DNA of 64,000 nt from Romeriopsis navalis LEGE 11480 (GTDB lineage Bacteria > Cyanobacteriota > Cyanobacteriia > Leptolyngbyales > Leptolyngbyaceae), in NCBI RefSeq assembly GCF_015207035.1, contig NZ_JADEXQ010000010.1:1-64000 (forward strand), read 5' to 3'. A program made the translations under genes and the position numbers. Below, in pieces: positions 25,614-34,215 of the stretch (within the stretch, counting starts at the first letter, position 1; the number at the start of each line of letters is the position of its first letter). The notes beneath the pieces are model-generated. The model was given only the letters and a program-made list of their open reading frames with translations. It was not told where the DNA came from and made no database searches.

Positions 25614-25722
25614 GGATTGGGACAAAACATAACATTTATCAGTCTTCGACAACGCTGATTGAGCAATTAGCGGGGCTAGAAGTCCTATAAATTATGTAGA
25701 GCGATTGCACTCAGATATAAAA

Positions 25723-25753
25723 TGCGCCTGATCGATCCGATCGATCAGGCGCA
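25723..25753 (-). terminator. Strong intrinsic terminator of the 25776-26264 gene
   Basis: A perfect 15-bp inverted repeat (arms TGCGCCTGATCGATC) with a 1-nt centre, so the actual loop opens the innermost GATC pairs. It lies 23 nt after the stop and on the minus strand is followed by TTTTATAT. Confidence 0.85.
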
Positions 25754-25775
25754 CAAGAACTTCCAAGGATACTGA

Positions 25776-26264
25776 CTAGAAGCGCAACCGAGGGGAATTC
25801 TGGGCCAGACCACGACTACAAACCATATAGGTAACATTTGTCGTCCGGGGTACTTTCATCTGCATACGGGCATAGCTCAAAGACCATTTCCCCACAGATA
25901 GCTTCTGATAACTCCCACCATTCAGCGTTTTCTTTTGGCGATTTTTGCTCAGCCAACCTTTGCCATAGCGCACCCGAATTTTTGCCCGCGATGGCGATCG
26001 AAAATACGCCGTCCCCTTGCTATTCCAAAACTTTTCCAATGTGCGCCATTTCCCCGCCTTGATTTGGCGTTCGCGCATCACACAAACCGGATCGTTCGTT
26101 GATACAGGCAATTTACCATTGAGTGAACGCTGCGCCATCGCCGCTTGGGGTGCACTGCCCAGCATCGCCATAGTACCAATCAGGCCAGCACCAATGACCA
26201 AAGCGCCCGATTTCAGTCCATGACCGTGTGGATTAGCTTGAGTCGGTATTATCTTACGAGACAT
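25776..26264 (-). CDS. Secreted basic protein of unknown function
   Basis: 162 residues. After a polar N-terminus (MSRKIIPTQANPHGHG), a signal peptide (ALVIGAGLIGTMAMLGSAPQ, cleavage at AMA-Q) is followed by ~115 residues rich in Lys, Arg, Ser and Tyr, with two Cys (DPVCVMRER and YMVCSRG) likely paired by a disulfide. The segment KIRVRYGKGWLSK resembles an SH3-like or cell-wall-binding strand pair, but this is weak. A strong terminator follows at 25723-25753. The 26265-26455 gap upstream shows a possible -10 (GATACT) without CCTGAA boxes. Confidence 0.65.
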   Translation of the reverse strand: MSRKIIPTQANPHGHGLKSGALVIGAGLIGTMAMLGSAPQAAMAQRSLNGKLPVSTNDPVCVMRERQIKAGKWRTLEKFWNSKGTAYFRSPSRAKIRVRYGKGWLSKNRQKKTLNGGSYQKLSVGKWSLSYARMQMKVPRTTNVTYMVCSRGLAQNSPRLRF

Positions 26265-26455
26265 GATGATAATTCTCCATTTGGTTGAGTGTTGGTGAAA
26301 AGATTTCCAGCAAAACCTTGATGTTCTCGGTAAACTGGACGATTGGGTGAAGCGAAGTATCTAGTTCCATCGTCAGATAGAAACTGCAAATTGACATGGC
26401 CCACATCGGGCAAGTCTTACCGGGGTGAAAAGTCGCTGGGTCAGCCAGCCAATTG

Positions 26456-27013
26456 CTAAAGCCTAAATTCTGCTTGATAGAATGGCACCAGCTTCAGCTG
26501 GGTGTGATTTTTGGCGATAAACTGTTGCTCCTCAGCGAGAAATCTTTGGACGATATCGCTCAACGTCTGGGCCAATTTGGCATCGTAGATTCTGACAAAT
26601 CTGGGCTTAACGCATCGAAAAAACGTATGAAATAGAGTCGTTAATCCAGGCATCGCACTGGTAAAAATGGCATGTTTCGAAATGTGGGTGGGCAAGGCGA
26701 TCGGGCTAATGGCCTCAAAACTAATCGGAATTGCCGTCCCAATGCGACGATATAGCTGAAATGGACAATCCACCGTGGCAAATGTGGTGAGATTCAAGCC
26801 TTGCAACTGTGCAATCATCTGCTCACCAGCAAATAGCCAGCCGATCGGCGCATAAATTCGTTCTGGAACACTGACGATCGCCGAGAATAGGCGGCGCTCA
26901 GCGGATTGTGTCGTTGTTGGCCAAACAATTTGATAATCCGCAAAATCAGCGATGGTTAATTGGTCAAATTGCTGCTGAGTCATGATCTGAGTCAAATCAC
27001 TAAACATGATCAA
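26456..27013 (-). CDS. Protein of unknown function, coupled to the lipoprotein gene
   Basis: 185 residues, no signal peptide or transmembrane helix, so probably cytoplasmic. It contains an alpha/beta-looking stretch (YQIVWPTTTQSAERRLFSAI, then TFATVDCPFQLYRRIG) and a long C-terminal helix (LSDIVQRFLAEEQQFIAKNH). I do not recognise a family. Its start overlaps the stop of 27010-27459 (ATGA), implying translational coupling and joint expression from the promoter at 27506-27548. Confidence 0.6.
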   Translation of the reverse strand: MIMFSDLTQIMTQQQFDQLTIADFADYQIVWPTTTQSAERRLFSAIVSVPERIYAPIGWLFAGEQMIAQLQGLNLTTFATVDCPFQLYRRIGTAIPISFEAISPIALPTHISKHAIFTSAMPGLTTLFHTFFRCVKPRFVRIYDAKLAQTLSDIVQRFLAEEQQFIAKNHTQLKLVPFYQAEFRL

Positions 27014-27459
27014 GCACCCCGCGCCCCCGCCTGACAGTAGTTATTAATCCCATTAACAATGGTTCGCTCCGTCTGCGATTGACCGGCTAATTGCTTGAGC
27101 AAAGACGTCATTCCCTTAACATCTTTGGCGTTGGCCGCCTTGACGATCGTCCGACTGAGGATGCTACTGCTCTTATATAGACTCTTCAGACTGCTCTGAA
27201 ACTTCTGTAATGTCTGGTCTTCTAGGCTAACGGCCTGGACTTCCTGAATATGCTTGTCGAGGCTATCCGCAAGCTGCGTCATTGACTGGAGCTTATTTTT
27301 GTTCAGCTTACTGCGCTGACTGATGCTTTGAACCTCGGTTGTTGCCGCATTCGCAACTTTAATCAGCTTATTACACTGGGCAACACGGGTACTGCATCCC
27401 GTGGACAACATCGCCAAGCTGAAGAGGGCAACGGAAGCAACTTTGTATTGACGTTTCAT
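27010..27459 (-). CDS. Helical lipoprotein, paralogue of 50915-51355
   Basis: 149 residues. A lipoprotein signal (LFSLAMLSTGC, lipobox STGC) places Cys 22 as the acylated residue. The mature part is helical and begins VAQCNKLIKVANAATTEV. The 146-residue product at 50915-51355 has the almost identical VAQCNDLIKVANAATTEL, SLEDDTLKGFQ and SRTESKIV segments and a C-terminal Cys. Thus two mature Cys are conserved and may be disulfide-bonded. GGAG lies upstream of ATG 27459. Preceded by a CCTGAA-box promoter (27506-27548), as is its paralogue. Function unknown. Confidence 0.7.
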   Translation of the reverse strand: MKRQYKVASVALFSLAMLSTGCSTRVAQCNKLIKVANAATTEVQSISQRSKLNKNKLQSMTQLADSLDKHIQEVQAVSLEDQTLQKFQSSLKSLYKSSSILSRTIVKAANAKDVKGMTSLLKQLAGQSQTERTIVNGINNYCQAGARGA

Positions 27460-27505
27460 GCTGTTTCTCCAAGTCGTGTATGTTCGTGCTTTATTGGTTA
27501 ATTCC

Positions 27506-27548
27506 AGTATCGATAATTCAGGCGCTGAATTATTCTGGTAAATTCAGT
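27506..27548 (-). promoter_or_regulatory. CCTGAA-box promoter of the lipoprotein operon
   Basis: Minus strand: ACTGAATTTA (27539-27548), CCAGAATAAT (27529-27538), 17 bp, GATACT (27506-27511). An extra CCTGAATT lies inside the spacer and another box at 27565. The stretch around the -10, TTATCGATACTG, is shared with the promoter at 29561-29603. Confidence 0.7.
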
Positions 27549-27642
27549 TCTTAGTTGAGTTGAATTCAGATCTTGCCGCAAACTCATACGGTCTTAAAAA
27601 AGCCTCAAAACGCTAATATTCAGCGATTGCCTGGGGTAAAAT

Positions 27643-27680
27643 TGCTTCTCGTCTCGCTGAAAATCCAGAAACGAGAAGCA
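27643..27680 (-). terminator. Probable terminator of the C2-like F-E unit
   Basis: A perfect 10-bp stem (TGCTTCTCGT with ACGAGAAGCA, 27643-27652 and 27671-27680) lies about 40 nt after the stop of gene E. On the minus strand it is followed by ATTTTA. The 18-nt loop is long, so efficiency is uncertain. Confidence 0.6.
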
Positions 27681-27721
27681 GTCAGTTCCGGCTCGCCAAT
27701 CTGCTGGTCGCAGCCCATGAG

Positions 27722-28360
27722 CTATTTGGGTTGACAATTCGGTCGTTTAATTCGACAGTTTGGATCAAAGGGTGGTTTCGGTTTGGGATCAGAAACGCGT
27801 CGATCGCTGTGATTCACAATAAAGTTGATGCTGGCCTGATATTTTCGATGGTCGCCGCGTACTGTGATGGTTTGCCCACTGTGTCCTAGGGCTGTTCCTG
27901 TAGTTCTATAGACCTTGCCAGTCAATGGCTCATAGTTCAGAGTCAAGATGCGGGCGTTGGAGCTGGGATTGATATCGGCAGTATCATCCTTATTGGGCCA
28001 ACGATCGCTATCCATTAGTTTGAGGCTAATCGGAATTAGTTTTTTGCGCGGTGATACAAGACGTGTGACCGTATGGTTAAACCGAGGATGGGTACGATTA
28101 ATCCGAATTTTCGTTCTCTTTAGCTGTTTGCCATCAATTTTTGGCACAACGTAAAAGTCCGGTGCCGCTAAAGGGGTAATTGCGAGGGAGCCAGGACGTA
28201 AGGAACCTGGATCAAAATTGCCGTTATGTCTACCCACCTTGGCCTCGAGGATTTTGATGCGAACAGTTCGACGGACTTTTGGTGCCGCCTCGGTTTTGAT
28301 GGAAAATGTACCCATTAGGGCAATCGTCGCAAGGCTCAGCAGGGTAATTTGACGTTTCAT
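27722..28360 (-). CDS. Secreted C2-like domain protein E
   Basis: 212 residues from ATG 28360 (AGGAGA 7 nt upstream). Signal peptide ITLLSLATIALMGTFSIKTE. The domain is longer in loop 1 than in its paralogues: NGNFDPGSLRPG, APDFYVVPKIDG, then NRTHPRFNHTV, LMDSDRWPNKDDTADINP and ITVRGDHRKYQASINFIV. A ~25-residue Pro/Lys tail (SDPKPKPPFDPNC) with two Cys follows, unique to this copy. It is the last gene of the ten-gene array, 41 nt after gene F and before the terminator at 27643-27680. Confidence 0.75.
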   Translation of the reverse strand: MKRQITLLSLATIALMGTFSIKTEAAPKVRRTVRIKILEAKVGRHNGNFDPGSLRPGSLAITPLAAPDFYVVPKIDGKQLKRTKIRINRTHPRFNHTVTRLVSPRKKLIPISLKLMDSDRWPNKDDTADINPSSNARILTLNYEPLTGKVYRTTGTALGHSGQTITVRGDHRKYQASINFIVNHSDRRVSDPKPKPPFDPNCRIKRPNCQPK

Positions 28361-28401
28361 ATTATGTCTCCTAAAGTTAATCAAATTCATTGGTCGACGA
28401 T

Positions 28402-29313
28402 TTAGCGAATCACTGGAGGAAGTGTTGTTCGGAGACGGAAGCTAATGCTTGCACGATTTTTCCGGGCATTCCCGCGCATCGTGATTGTCCGACCACCAAA
28501 GCCAATGCGTTTGCCATTTGGACCAAACACTTCGTTCGTAATTGGGCTGTAGCGAATTCTCAATGTGCGGGCCCCTGTCGGACTGATATCCGCTTGATCA
28601 TCCCGTCCAGGATCGCTATCTTTCAGCCGGATATCGTAGGTCACTTGCGGCTGATCCGTAATTTGCGAATGCGTTGCTTTAGTAAACCGAGGATTATCAT
28701 TATCCTTAATTCGCTTCGTTGTAATAACCGATTTACCACCAGTTCTGACATTCACAAAAAAGTCAGCTCGATGTTTTTTCGTGAATGGAACTTTACGATC
28801 GAACTTCGTTAAGGCCTTTGCGCTCAGTACCGATAGGCTGACGACCCGCAGTGGTTTAGCGATCGTCACAACGTATCGCCCACCAGCATTTTGCGACTTG
28901 GTCGCCCGCAGTAGATAGTTTGTGCCAGCAGACGTGTTAACAAAGCGAATTTTGGCCGGTCTTGCCCGAAGCAGAAACTTGTCACTGGCATCAAACTGCC
29001 CATTTTTATTAGTATCCTCATAGAGTGACAAGCTAATATTTCTGGAGCCGCTGCCAAAGTAGTTGAGTGAGAATTGGGCATCTTTCCGATTCATCCGGAA
29101 TGCATGAATATCCTCTCGATCGTTTCCAGTCATTGCACCTGCAAATGAAACCGCATCATCGGCTGCATAAATTGGCGTAACCGCTGCGGCTTTGGGAAAG
29201 TTTGGTTCTTTCTCCTGAATTGAGCGAACTCCCGCCGCTGCTGGGGCAATCGTCCCGAGTAGCGATCCGCCGGTTAAACCGAGCAGGCAAAGAGCCATAA
29301 GTTGACGTTTCAT
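28402..29313 (-). CDS. Secreted PPC-like plus C2-like protein F
   Basis: 303 residues. Signal peptide MKRQLMALCLLGLTGGSLLG. PPC-like domain ~33-155: EKEPNFPKA, DREDIHAFRM, and the EF-hand-like YEDTNKNGQFDASDKF. C2-like domain ~160-300: TKFDRKVPFTKKHRADFFVN, KDNDNPRFTKA, LKDSDPGRDDQADISPTG, ITMRGNARKNRASISFRL. All expected Asp positions are present, making it one of the best candidates for Ca2+ binding. Co-transcribed with gene E from the CCTGAA-box promoter at 29561-29603. Confidence 0.78.
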   Translation of the reverse strand: MKRQLMALCLLGLTGGSLLGTIAPAAAGVRSIQEKEPNFPKAAAVTPIYAADDAVSFAGAMTGNDREDIHAFRMNRKDAQFSLNYFGSGSRNISLSLYEDTNKNGQFDASDKFLLRARPAKIRFVNTSAGTNYLLRATKSQNAGGRYVVTIAKPLRVVSLSVLSAKALTKFDRKVPFTKKHRADFFVNVRTGGKSVITTKRIKDNDNPRFTKATHSQITDQPQVTYDIRLKDSDPGRDDQADISPTGARTLRIRYSPITNEVFGPNGKRIGFGGRTITMRGNARKNRASISFRLRTTLPPVIR

Positions 29314-29560
29314 AGTTTTCCTGTTGTTAGTTGTGTTGGAATTGGTATGGGTAGAGGTTGCTGTTGTGCTGATTGAGGCTAAATTCTGAAATCAACGAGC
29401 GATCGTCTTCAGCGCTGATAATCTTCAGCAGATGATCTTCAGCCTTTGATTCAATGCAGTGAGCTTTGTGAAAATTCGGGCATGATTATGCTTACTGCAT
29501 CCCTAGGCCAGTACGTTGTGTTGATCAATGGCCTAGATGCTGATCGAGTTACATAATCAC

Positions 29561-29603
29561 AGTATCGATAATTTAGCAGTCCGTTTCTTCTGGTAAACTC
29601 AGG
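29561..29603 (-). promoter_or_regulatory. CCTGAA-box promoter of the F-E unit
   Basis: Minus strand: CCTGAGTTTA (29594-29603), CCAGAAGAAA (29584-29593), 17 bp, GATACT (29561-29566); another CCTGAATT at 29621-29628. The 29314-29764 gap also holds three ATCTTCAGC copies near 29407-29440 of unknown meaning, and no gene. Confidence 0.7.
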
Positions 29604-29764
29604 GTTGAGTTGGGGAAAAATTCAGGTGTTGCGATCGGCTGATACCAAATTGCAAAATTAGTGCAACCGATCAGATCACCAACTGCCGCAATCACCAGTT
29701 GACTTGGTATGACTGCTAATTTCAGATAGAAAGCGGTCGTACCGTGAGATCAGTCAATGTGACT

Positions 29765-30310
29765 TTATCGAGTGAAATGGCTAATCTTAAATATGATGCC
29801 AGTGCCATGCTTAGCATCATCACCATGAAACGCTAGCCTCTGACCGCGGACACCAATCTTTTTGCCTGATGGGTCATAGACATTCCCCGTATCTGCTTCG
29901 TACAGCACAGTCACACTTTTCTGCTGCGGTGACGAATGAATATCAACAGTGTCATCCCGTCCTGGATCACTATCCATCAGCGTTAGCTTCACTGGCGTCC
30001 GCCGCTGATGGGGAATGGCCATGGTGCCGCTATATCGAAAGAATGCAACGGATGAATTCTTGACGGTTCGCGTACGGCGTAGCTGCCGACTATTAACCTT
30101 GAGCTTCACGTAGAAATCAGGCAGCGAATGTTTAAATCGGTTGCCAGGATCAAAGTTAAAGCGCCGTTTTGGCGGTACCTTAGCACTGACCACTCGAACT
30201 TGAATCACGCGTTGGCGTGGTACTGGATTGGGTCGAGGTTTTGCGATGGCCGGAGCGATTAATCCGGCGGTAGCAAAACATATCGCGATTGCCGATACTT
30301 GATGCTTCAT
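29765..30310 (-). CDS. Secreted C2-like domain protein G
   Basis: 181 residues, ATG 30310 with AGGAGG upstream. Short signal peptide ending near AIA-K (23). One C2-like domain: FNFDPGNRFKHSLPDFYVKL, KNSSVAFFRYS, LMDSDPGRDDTVDIHSS, LAFHGDDAKHGTGIIFKI. It is more divergent at the C-terminal strand (TGIIFKI for ASITFKI), and the ADI motif is VDI. Last gene of the run of eight that starts at 35476, with an 83-nt gap after gene H. Confidence 0.75.
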   Translation of the reverse strand: MKHQVSAIAICFATAGLIAPAIAKPRPNPVPRQRVIQVRVVSAKVPPKRRFNFDPGNRFKHSLPDFYVKLKVNSRQLRRTRTVKNSSVAFFRYSGTMAIPHQRRTPVKLTLMDSDPGRDDTVDIHSSPQQKSVTVLYEADTGNVYDPSGKKIGVRGQRLAFHGDDAKHGTGIIFKISHFTR

Positions 30311-30393
30311 CTGAAGCCTCCTAATAAAATAAATGGACTATTTTGAATCAATCTGATTGACCACGGACTTTGATACGTACGACGACAAAGTTT

Positions 30394-31362
30394 CTAATCT
30401 TTGTGGTCAATTTTGAACGTGATGCTTGCTGGTATTCCTTTGAGTCTTTCTCGGTTGCCAATACCATTGGTGAATACGCCATGTCCCTTTACGGTAATTG
30501 CTTGGCCACGGCGACCAATTGGGTGACCCGTTGCTAGACTGACTCGACCGGTGGCGGGTCTATACCGAAATATTAGATGTTTTGAGCCAAGCAGATTTCC
30601 TGAATTCTTTGGACTAATATTTGCCTTATCATCCCGACCAATATCACTATCCAGAAGCCGGATTTTATATTTGATGCTCTGAGTAGTTACCGGCAAGGTT
30701 GTAACTAATGTTTTATTGAAGACAGGACGATTATTATTTTTGACAGTCTTCGTCTTTAACGCCTGCTTACCATTGACATCGACTTTGACATAGAAATCCG
30801 CACGACTTTTTTTCGTACCTGGGAAGCCTAAGTCAAAACGGCGTTTTGTGCTGGCACTGATAATTGTGAGGATCACGCGTCGCTGTTTGACTGTCACGCG
30901 CCGGATTGGCTGAATAAATGCGCGATATGTACCACCAACTGGTGTACTGGCCGGTTGGTGTATCCGCAATAAATAGCGCTTGCTCCCGGCTTTATTGACT
31001 GTCCCATTCCGATTATTGAGAATAATTCTGTCACCGCGATCGATGCGGCGATTGCCATTACGATCTTCGCGTAGCTCCCATCGAGCTTGTCTTGGCAATG
31101 CCATGCTGACGCGAAATCGGGCGATATTTTTGCCAACATTCAGAGCGTATAGGTCCTGAGAATCGTTGCCAAACATCTGTCCTTTGATCTCGATCGGTCG
31201 GCTGGAAGTGATGCCGATCGGTGATGATGCGCTTTGATTATTCGGTTCAACCTCCTTGACAATCCGGGTTGGTGAAATTGGCTTTTGGGCAAATCCGGGT
31301 GATACTGATAACACAGTCAGCATCATGCTGCCTAAAGCAGCAGAGACAATTTGATATTTCAT
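30394..31362 (-). CDS. Secreted PPC-like plus C2-like protein H
   Basis: 322 residues, GAGGATCACC before ATG 31362. Signal peptide to about GFAQ (25). PPC-like domain: KEVEPNNQSA, DSQDLYALNVG, and REDRNGNRRIDRGDRI, an EF-hand-like loop. C2-like domain: RRFDLGFPGTKKSRADFYVK, KNNNRPVFNKT, LLDSDIGRDDKANISPKN, and an extended C-terminal hairpin (AITVKGHGVFTNGIGNRERL) before ASITFKI. This is the only PPC-containing copy inside the run of eight, so domain gain or loss must have happened more than once. Confidence 0.78.
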   Translation of the reverse strand: MKYQIVSAALGSMMLTVLSVSPGFAQKPISPTRIVKEVEPNNQSASSPIGITSSRPIEIKGQMFGNDSQDLYALNVGKNIARFRVSMALPRQARWELREDRNGNRRIDRGDRIILNNRNGTVNKAGSKRYLLRIHQPASTPVGGTYRAFIQPIRRVTVKQRRVILTIISASTKRRFDLGFPGTKKSRADFYVKVDVNGKQALKTKTVKNNNRPVFNKTLVTTLPVTTQSIKYKIRLLDSDIGRDDKANISPKNSGNLLGSKHLIFRYRPATGRVSLATGHPIGRRGQAITVKGHGVFTNGIGNRERLKGIPASITFKIDHKD

Positions 31363-31416
31363 GGTGATCCTCTAGATATAGCTGAGATTTTGTTCATGTC
31401 TTCCATTCCTTGGGCA

Positions 31417-32037
31417 TTACAAGCGTCTGTGATTGAAGCGGAAAGTGATCGAAGCTAGTCGATCGAGTTTGAAACCTTGCTGTCCCCGCACACGAATATC
31501 TTCACCACGACGGCCGATGACTTTATGCGTGAGGTCATACACTAATCCGGTTGAAGGCTCATACAACACAAATAACTTAGTTCCACGTGCACCCGGATTG
31601 ATATCAGCAACATCATCGCGTGAGAATCGATCGTAATCCCGGAGCTCGATCGAATACAGCACACGTTTTTTATTGCCCGAAAAGAGGCTGTGAATATTCT
31701 GCTTAAATATTGCTGTTGCCTTATTATTTACCCGCTTGGAGCGAAAGTTCACTCTATGTGACTTCACTAGAGCGTAGAAATCCGGCAAGTGCTTTTTGCT
31801 AAACGGGACTTTAGGATCAAACCGGCTACTGGGATGAGCTGTAGCACTAACAAGGGTCAAAGTCACGCGATATTGACGTGATGTCGTTTTGGGTCGTTGT
31901 GCCATAACACGAACCGAATTAACACCTTTGCTATGTATCGCTGGATTGGCTAAGGTTGGCAATGTTATGCAACTCATTAAGCCTGATATTAATGAGGTCA
32001 CAACCAGAGAAGTAAGTTTGAATCGACGGTGCATCAT
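31417..32037 (-). CDS. Secreted C2-like domain protein I
   Basis: 206 residues, AAGGAGG 5 nt before ATG 32037. Signal peptide (LTSLVVTSLISGLMSCITLP, cleavage near LANPA). C2-like domain: SRFDPKVPFSKKHLPDFYAL, NNKATAIFKQN, LRDYDRFSRDDVADINPG, IRVRGQQGFKLDRLASITFR. The loop-3 DSD is DYD here. 54 nt separate it from gene H. Confidence 0.75.
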   Translation of the reverse strand: MMHRRFKLTSLVVTSLISGLMSCITLPTLANPAIHSKGVNSVRVMAQRPKTTSRQYRVTLTLVSATAHPSSRFDPKVPFSKKHLPDFYALVKSHRVNFRSKRVNNKATAIFKQNIHSLFSGNKKRVLYSIELRDYDRFSRDDVADINPGARGTKLFVLYEPSTGLVYDLTHKVIGRRGEDIRVRGQQGFKLDRLASITFRFNHRRL

Positions 32038-32096
32038 TATCCTCCTTCGATGCGGGTTGGTGTGGAAAAATAGTGTCAGAGCACTACTAACAATCG

Positions 32097-32666
32097 TTAT
32101 CGACCTGTGTGGTTAATCTTGAAAGTAAGGCTGGCTCGGTTTTTCTTTGCATCACCTTTAACCGTAATCACCTCGCCGACACGGCCAAGTACCGGCTGCC
32201 TTTGTCCAAATAAAGAAATCTTTCCAGTTCTAAACGTATAAACCACACTGAGATCGCGTTTGCGCCGATCGGGACTAATATCCGCCTGATCATCCTTGCC
32301 AATATCACTATCAAGCAGCTGGATGTTGAAAACTAACCCGCTTGATGATTTCGTCGGTTTAACGACCACCTTGTGATTAAACGTTGGGTTATCTTGGTTA
32401 TTCTTCCGACGAGTTCGGCCACGATGGCCTGATGCGCGCGTTATTAGGTAAAAGTCAGGGCGATGGCGCTTGGTAAATCGAATCTTACGATCGAACTTCG
32501 TTAAAGCCTTTGCTTTAATGACGGTCAGGGTTACCTGTTCCGATCTTCGACTTGGGTTGCGATCTTCGGGTTCTGGTGCTCGCTGTGCCGATGCTGACAG
32601 TGGGTTAGCTAGCATTGATAAACAAGCTACACTAGCCCAAGCTAGATGAGCTAAGGGGCGTTTCAT
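32097..32666 (-). CDS. Secreted C2-like domain protein J
   Basis: 189 residues from ATG 32666. The longer TTG reading starts inside the ribosome binding site (TTGGAGAAG), and ATG 32669 one codon earlier is also possible. Signal peptide to SASA-Q. C2-like domain: TKFDRKIRFTKRHRPDFYLI, NNQDNPTFNHKV, LLDSDIGKDDQADISPDR, ITVKGDAKKNRASLTFKI. All expected acidic positions are present. Close in sequence to K, L and N. Confidence 0.75.
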   Translation of the reverse strand: MKRPLAHLAWASVACLSMLANPLSASAQRAPEPEDRNPSRRSEQVTLTVIKAKALTKFDRKIRFTKRHRPDFYLITRASGHRGRTRRKNNQDNPTFNHKVVVKPTKSSSGLVFNIQLLDSDIGKDDQADISPDRRKRDLSVVYTFRTGKISLFGQRQPVLGRVGEVITVKGDAKKNRASLTFKINHTGR

Positions 32667-32844
32667 CATCTTCTCCAATATTGAGCAATAGAAGGACTAA
32701 ATCGAGGCGGCAGCTGAATGAGTACGTAGGAAATCCATCGAAGTGCAATTCCAACCGATTCACAATACTGATTCACAATTCGGTCATAAGCTGTAACCAA
32801 TTCATACGCAGCTGACGATTCAATATTCTGAGTATCACAATGCC

Positions 32845-33450
32845 TTAGCGGCGTATATATTCAAGTTTGAAAGTGATACTGGCAGCATGTTTTTGCTTAG
32901 TGCCTTTGACAGTCTTTGTTTGACCAATAAAGGCAATATTCCTAAATCCACGCCTAGGATTGTCTCGAACGGAGCGCGCGTTTTTAGAACGATATCGAAC
33001 GAAGCGACTGCCCAACCGATATTCAAGCGATAAACTACGATACTCAGATTTCGGAGCAATATCGGCTAGATCATCTAATCCTGGATCGCTGTCGTATAGT
33101 GCAATCTGACAGTTCACTTTCCCGCGCGCTTTAGCACGTTCAGTTAGCCTTACTACTAATCGATGGTTGAACGTTGGGTTATTTTGGTTACTCTTCGTCG
33201 AACTACGACTCTCTTTCCCCATACAGCTACTTTTGACGTAAAAGTCAGGGCGGTGCCGCTTCGTAAACCGAATCTTCGGGTCAAATTTACTCAATGCCTT
33301 TGCCTTCACGACAGTCAGAACGATATATTCTGCTTTTGCTGTAGAAGGCTTAGGCTTCTCAACTTTAAACGCTGAGGCTGTAAGGGGAGTTGCAAGTATT
33401 GTCATACCGGCTAAACCAACTACGGCACTCTTAGCTAGAGAGTATTTCAT
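32845..33450 (-). CDS. Secreted C2-like domain protein K
   Basis: 201 residues, AGGAGAAAC before ATG 33450. Signal peptide to TASA-F. C2-like domain: SKFDPKIRFTKRHRPDFYVK, QNNPTFNHRLV, LYDSDPGLDDLADIAPKS, then KTVKGTKQKHAASITFKL. The strand before the last hairpin has a ~20-residue Arg-rich insertion (FVRYRSKNARSVRDNPRRG) unlike the paralogues. A 178-nt gap separates it from J; that gap holds a short GATTCACAA direct repeat (about 32756-32782). Confidence 0.75.
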   Translation of the reverse strand: MKYSLAKSAVVGLAGMTILATPLTASAFKVEKPKPSTAKAEYIVLTVVKAKALSKFDPKIRFTKRHRPDFYVKSSCMGKESRSSTKSNQNNPTFNHRLVVRLTERAKARGKVNCQIALYDSDPGLDDLADIAPKSEYRSLSLEYRLGSRFVRYRSKNARSVRDNPRRGFRNIAFIGQTKTVKGTKQKHAASITFKLEYIRR

Positions 33451-33538
33451 TTGTTTCTCCTATTGATAGTTATGTTGGAACGATGGATTGCCATGATTAG
33501 CCAGACCATAGAAATTAGAAATCTTGAACACGCCTCAA

Positions 33539-34084
33539 CTAGCGGGTATTAAGCTCAAGTTTGAACGTAATACTGGCCCGCCGGCTTTTGCTATCACCCT
33601 GGACGGTGATGGTTTCTCCCAGGCGACCGAGGCGTCTGCCATTGGGCATAAATACAGCTCGGGCGTTTGCGTCATAGATCACTTCAAGATTGTTACGTCG
33701 CCGAACTGGATTAATATCAGCGGTATCATCTCGACCAGCGTCACTTTCCTTGAGCCTGATCGTATATTCCACCAAGTTATTCTCTGGTATCCGACTAGTC
33801 AGCTTGTGATTGAAAGTGGGATTATTCTGGTTGTTCCGCTTAAGGCTGACAGTATGTCCTCTCTGCGTATTCACCTTGGTCAGAACATAGAAGTCAGGGC
33901 GTCCTTTTTTACTGAAAGGGATGGAGCGATCAAATTTACTCAGGGCTTTGGCTTTCAGTACTGTCAAGGTTACTGTACCTGTTTGCTTACCTGTTGGGGT
34001 TTGTGCTGATGCTGTTAATGGCATCATGAAACTGGATAAGCAAGTTAAGCTAACTAAGCCGATCTGAGCCAGCGGATATTTCAT
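33539..34084 (-). CDS. Secreted C2-like domain protein L
   Basis: 181 residues, CAGGAGACAATT before ATG 34084. Signal peptide to TASA-Q. C2-like domain: SKFDRSIPFSKKGRPDFYVL, RNNQNNPTFNHKL, LKESDAGRDDTADINPVR, ITVQGDSKSRRASITFKL. The first Asp of the DSD triplet is Glu (ESD), the only such change among the paralogues; it may weaken one calcium site. Confidence 0.75.
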   Translation of the reverse strand: MKYPLAQIGLVSLTCLSSFMMPLTASAQTPTGKQTGTVTLTVLKAKALSKFDRSIPFSKKGRPDFYVLTKVNTQRGHTVSLKRNNQNNPTFNHKLTSRIPENNLVEYTIRLKESDAGRDDTADINPVRRRNNLEVIYDANARAVFMPNGRRLGRLGETITVQGDSKSRRASITFKLELNTR

Positions 34085-34215
34085 AATTGTCTCCTGTGGT
34101 GCAGAAATGTTGGGAATGTAGTTTTGGGGCTGCTCGATCGTTGAAGGGGTTGGGATCGATCGAGCAACAATCCAAGTGGGATTTTGAGTAATTCCGAGTG
34201 AACAGAAATATAGGA

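Noticed and set aside
29407-29440. Three ATCTTCAGC copies
   Set aside because: The spacing (16 and 14 bp) is irregular and does not fit either promoter class; possible but not supported as an operator.
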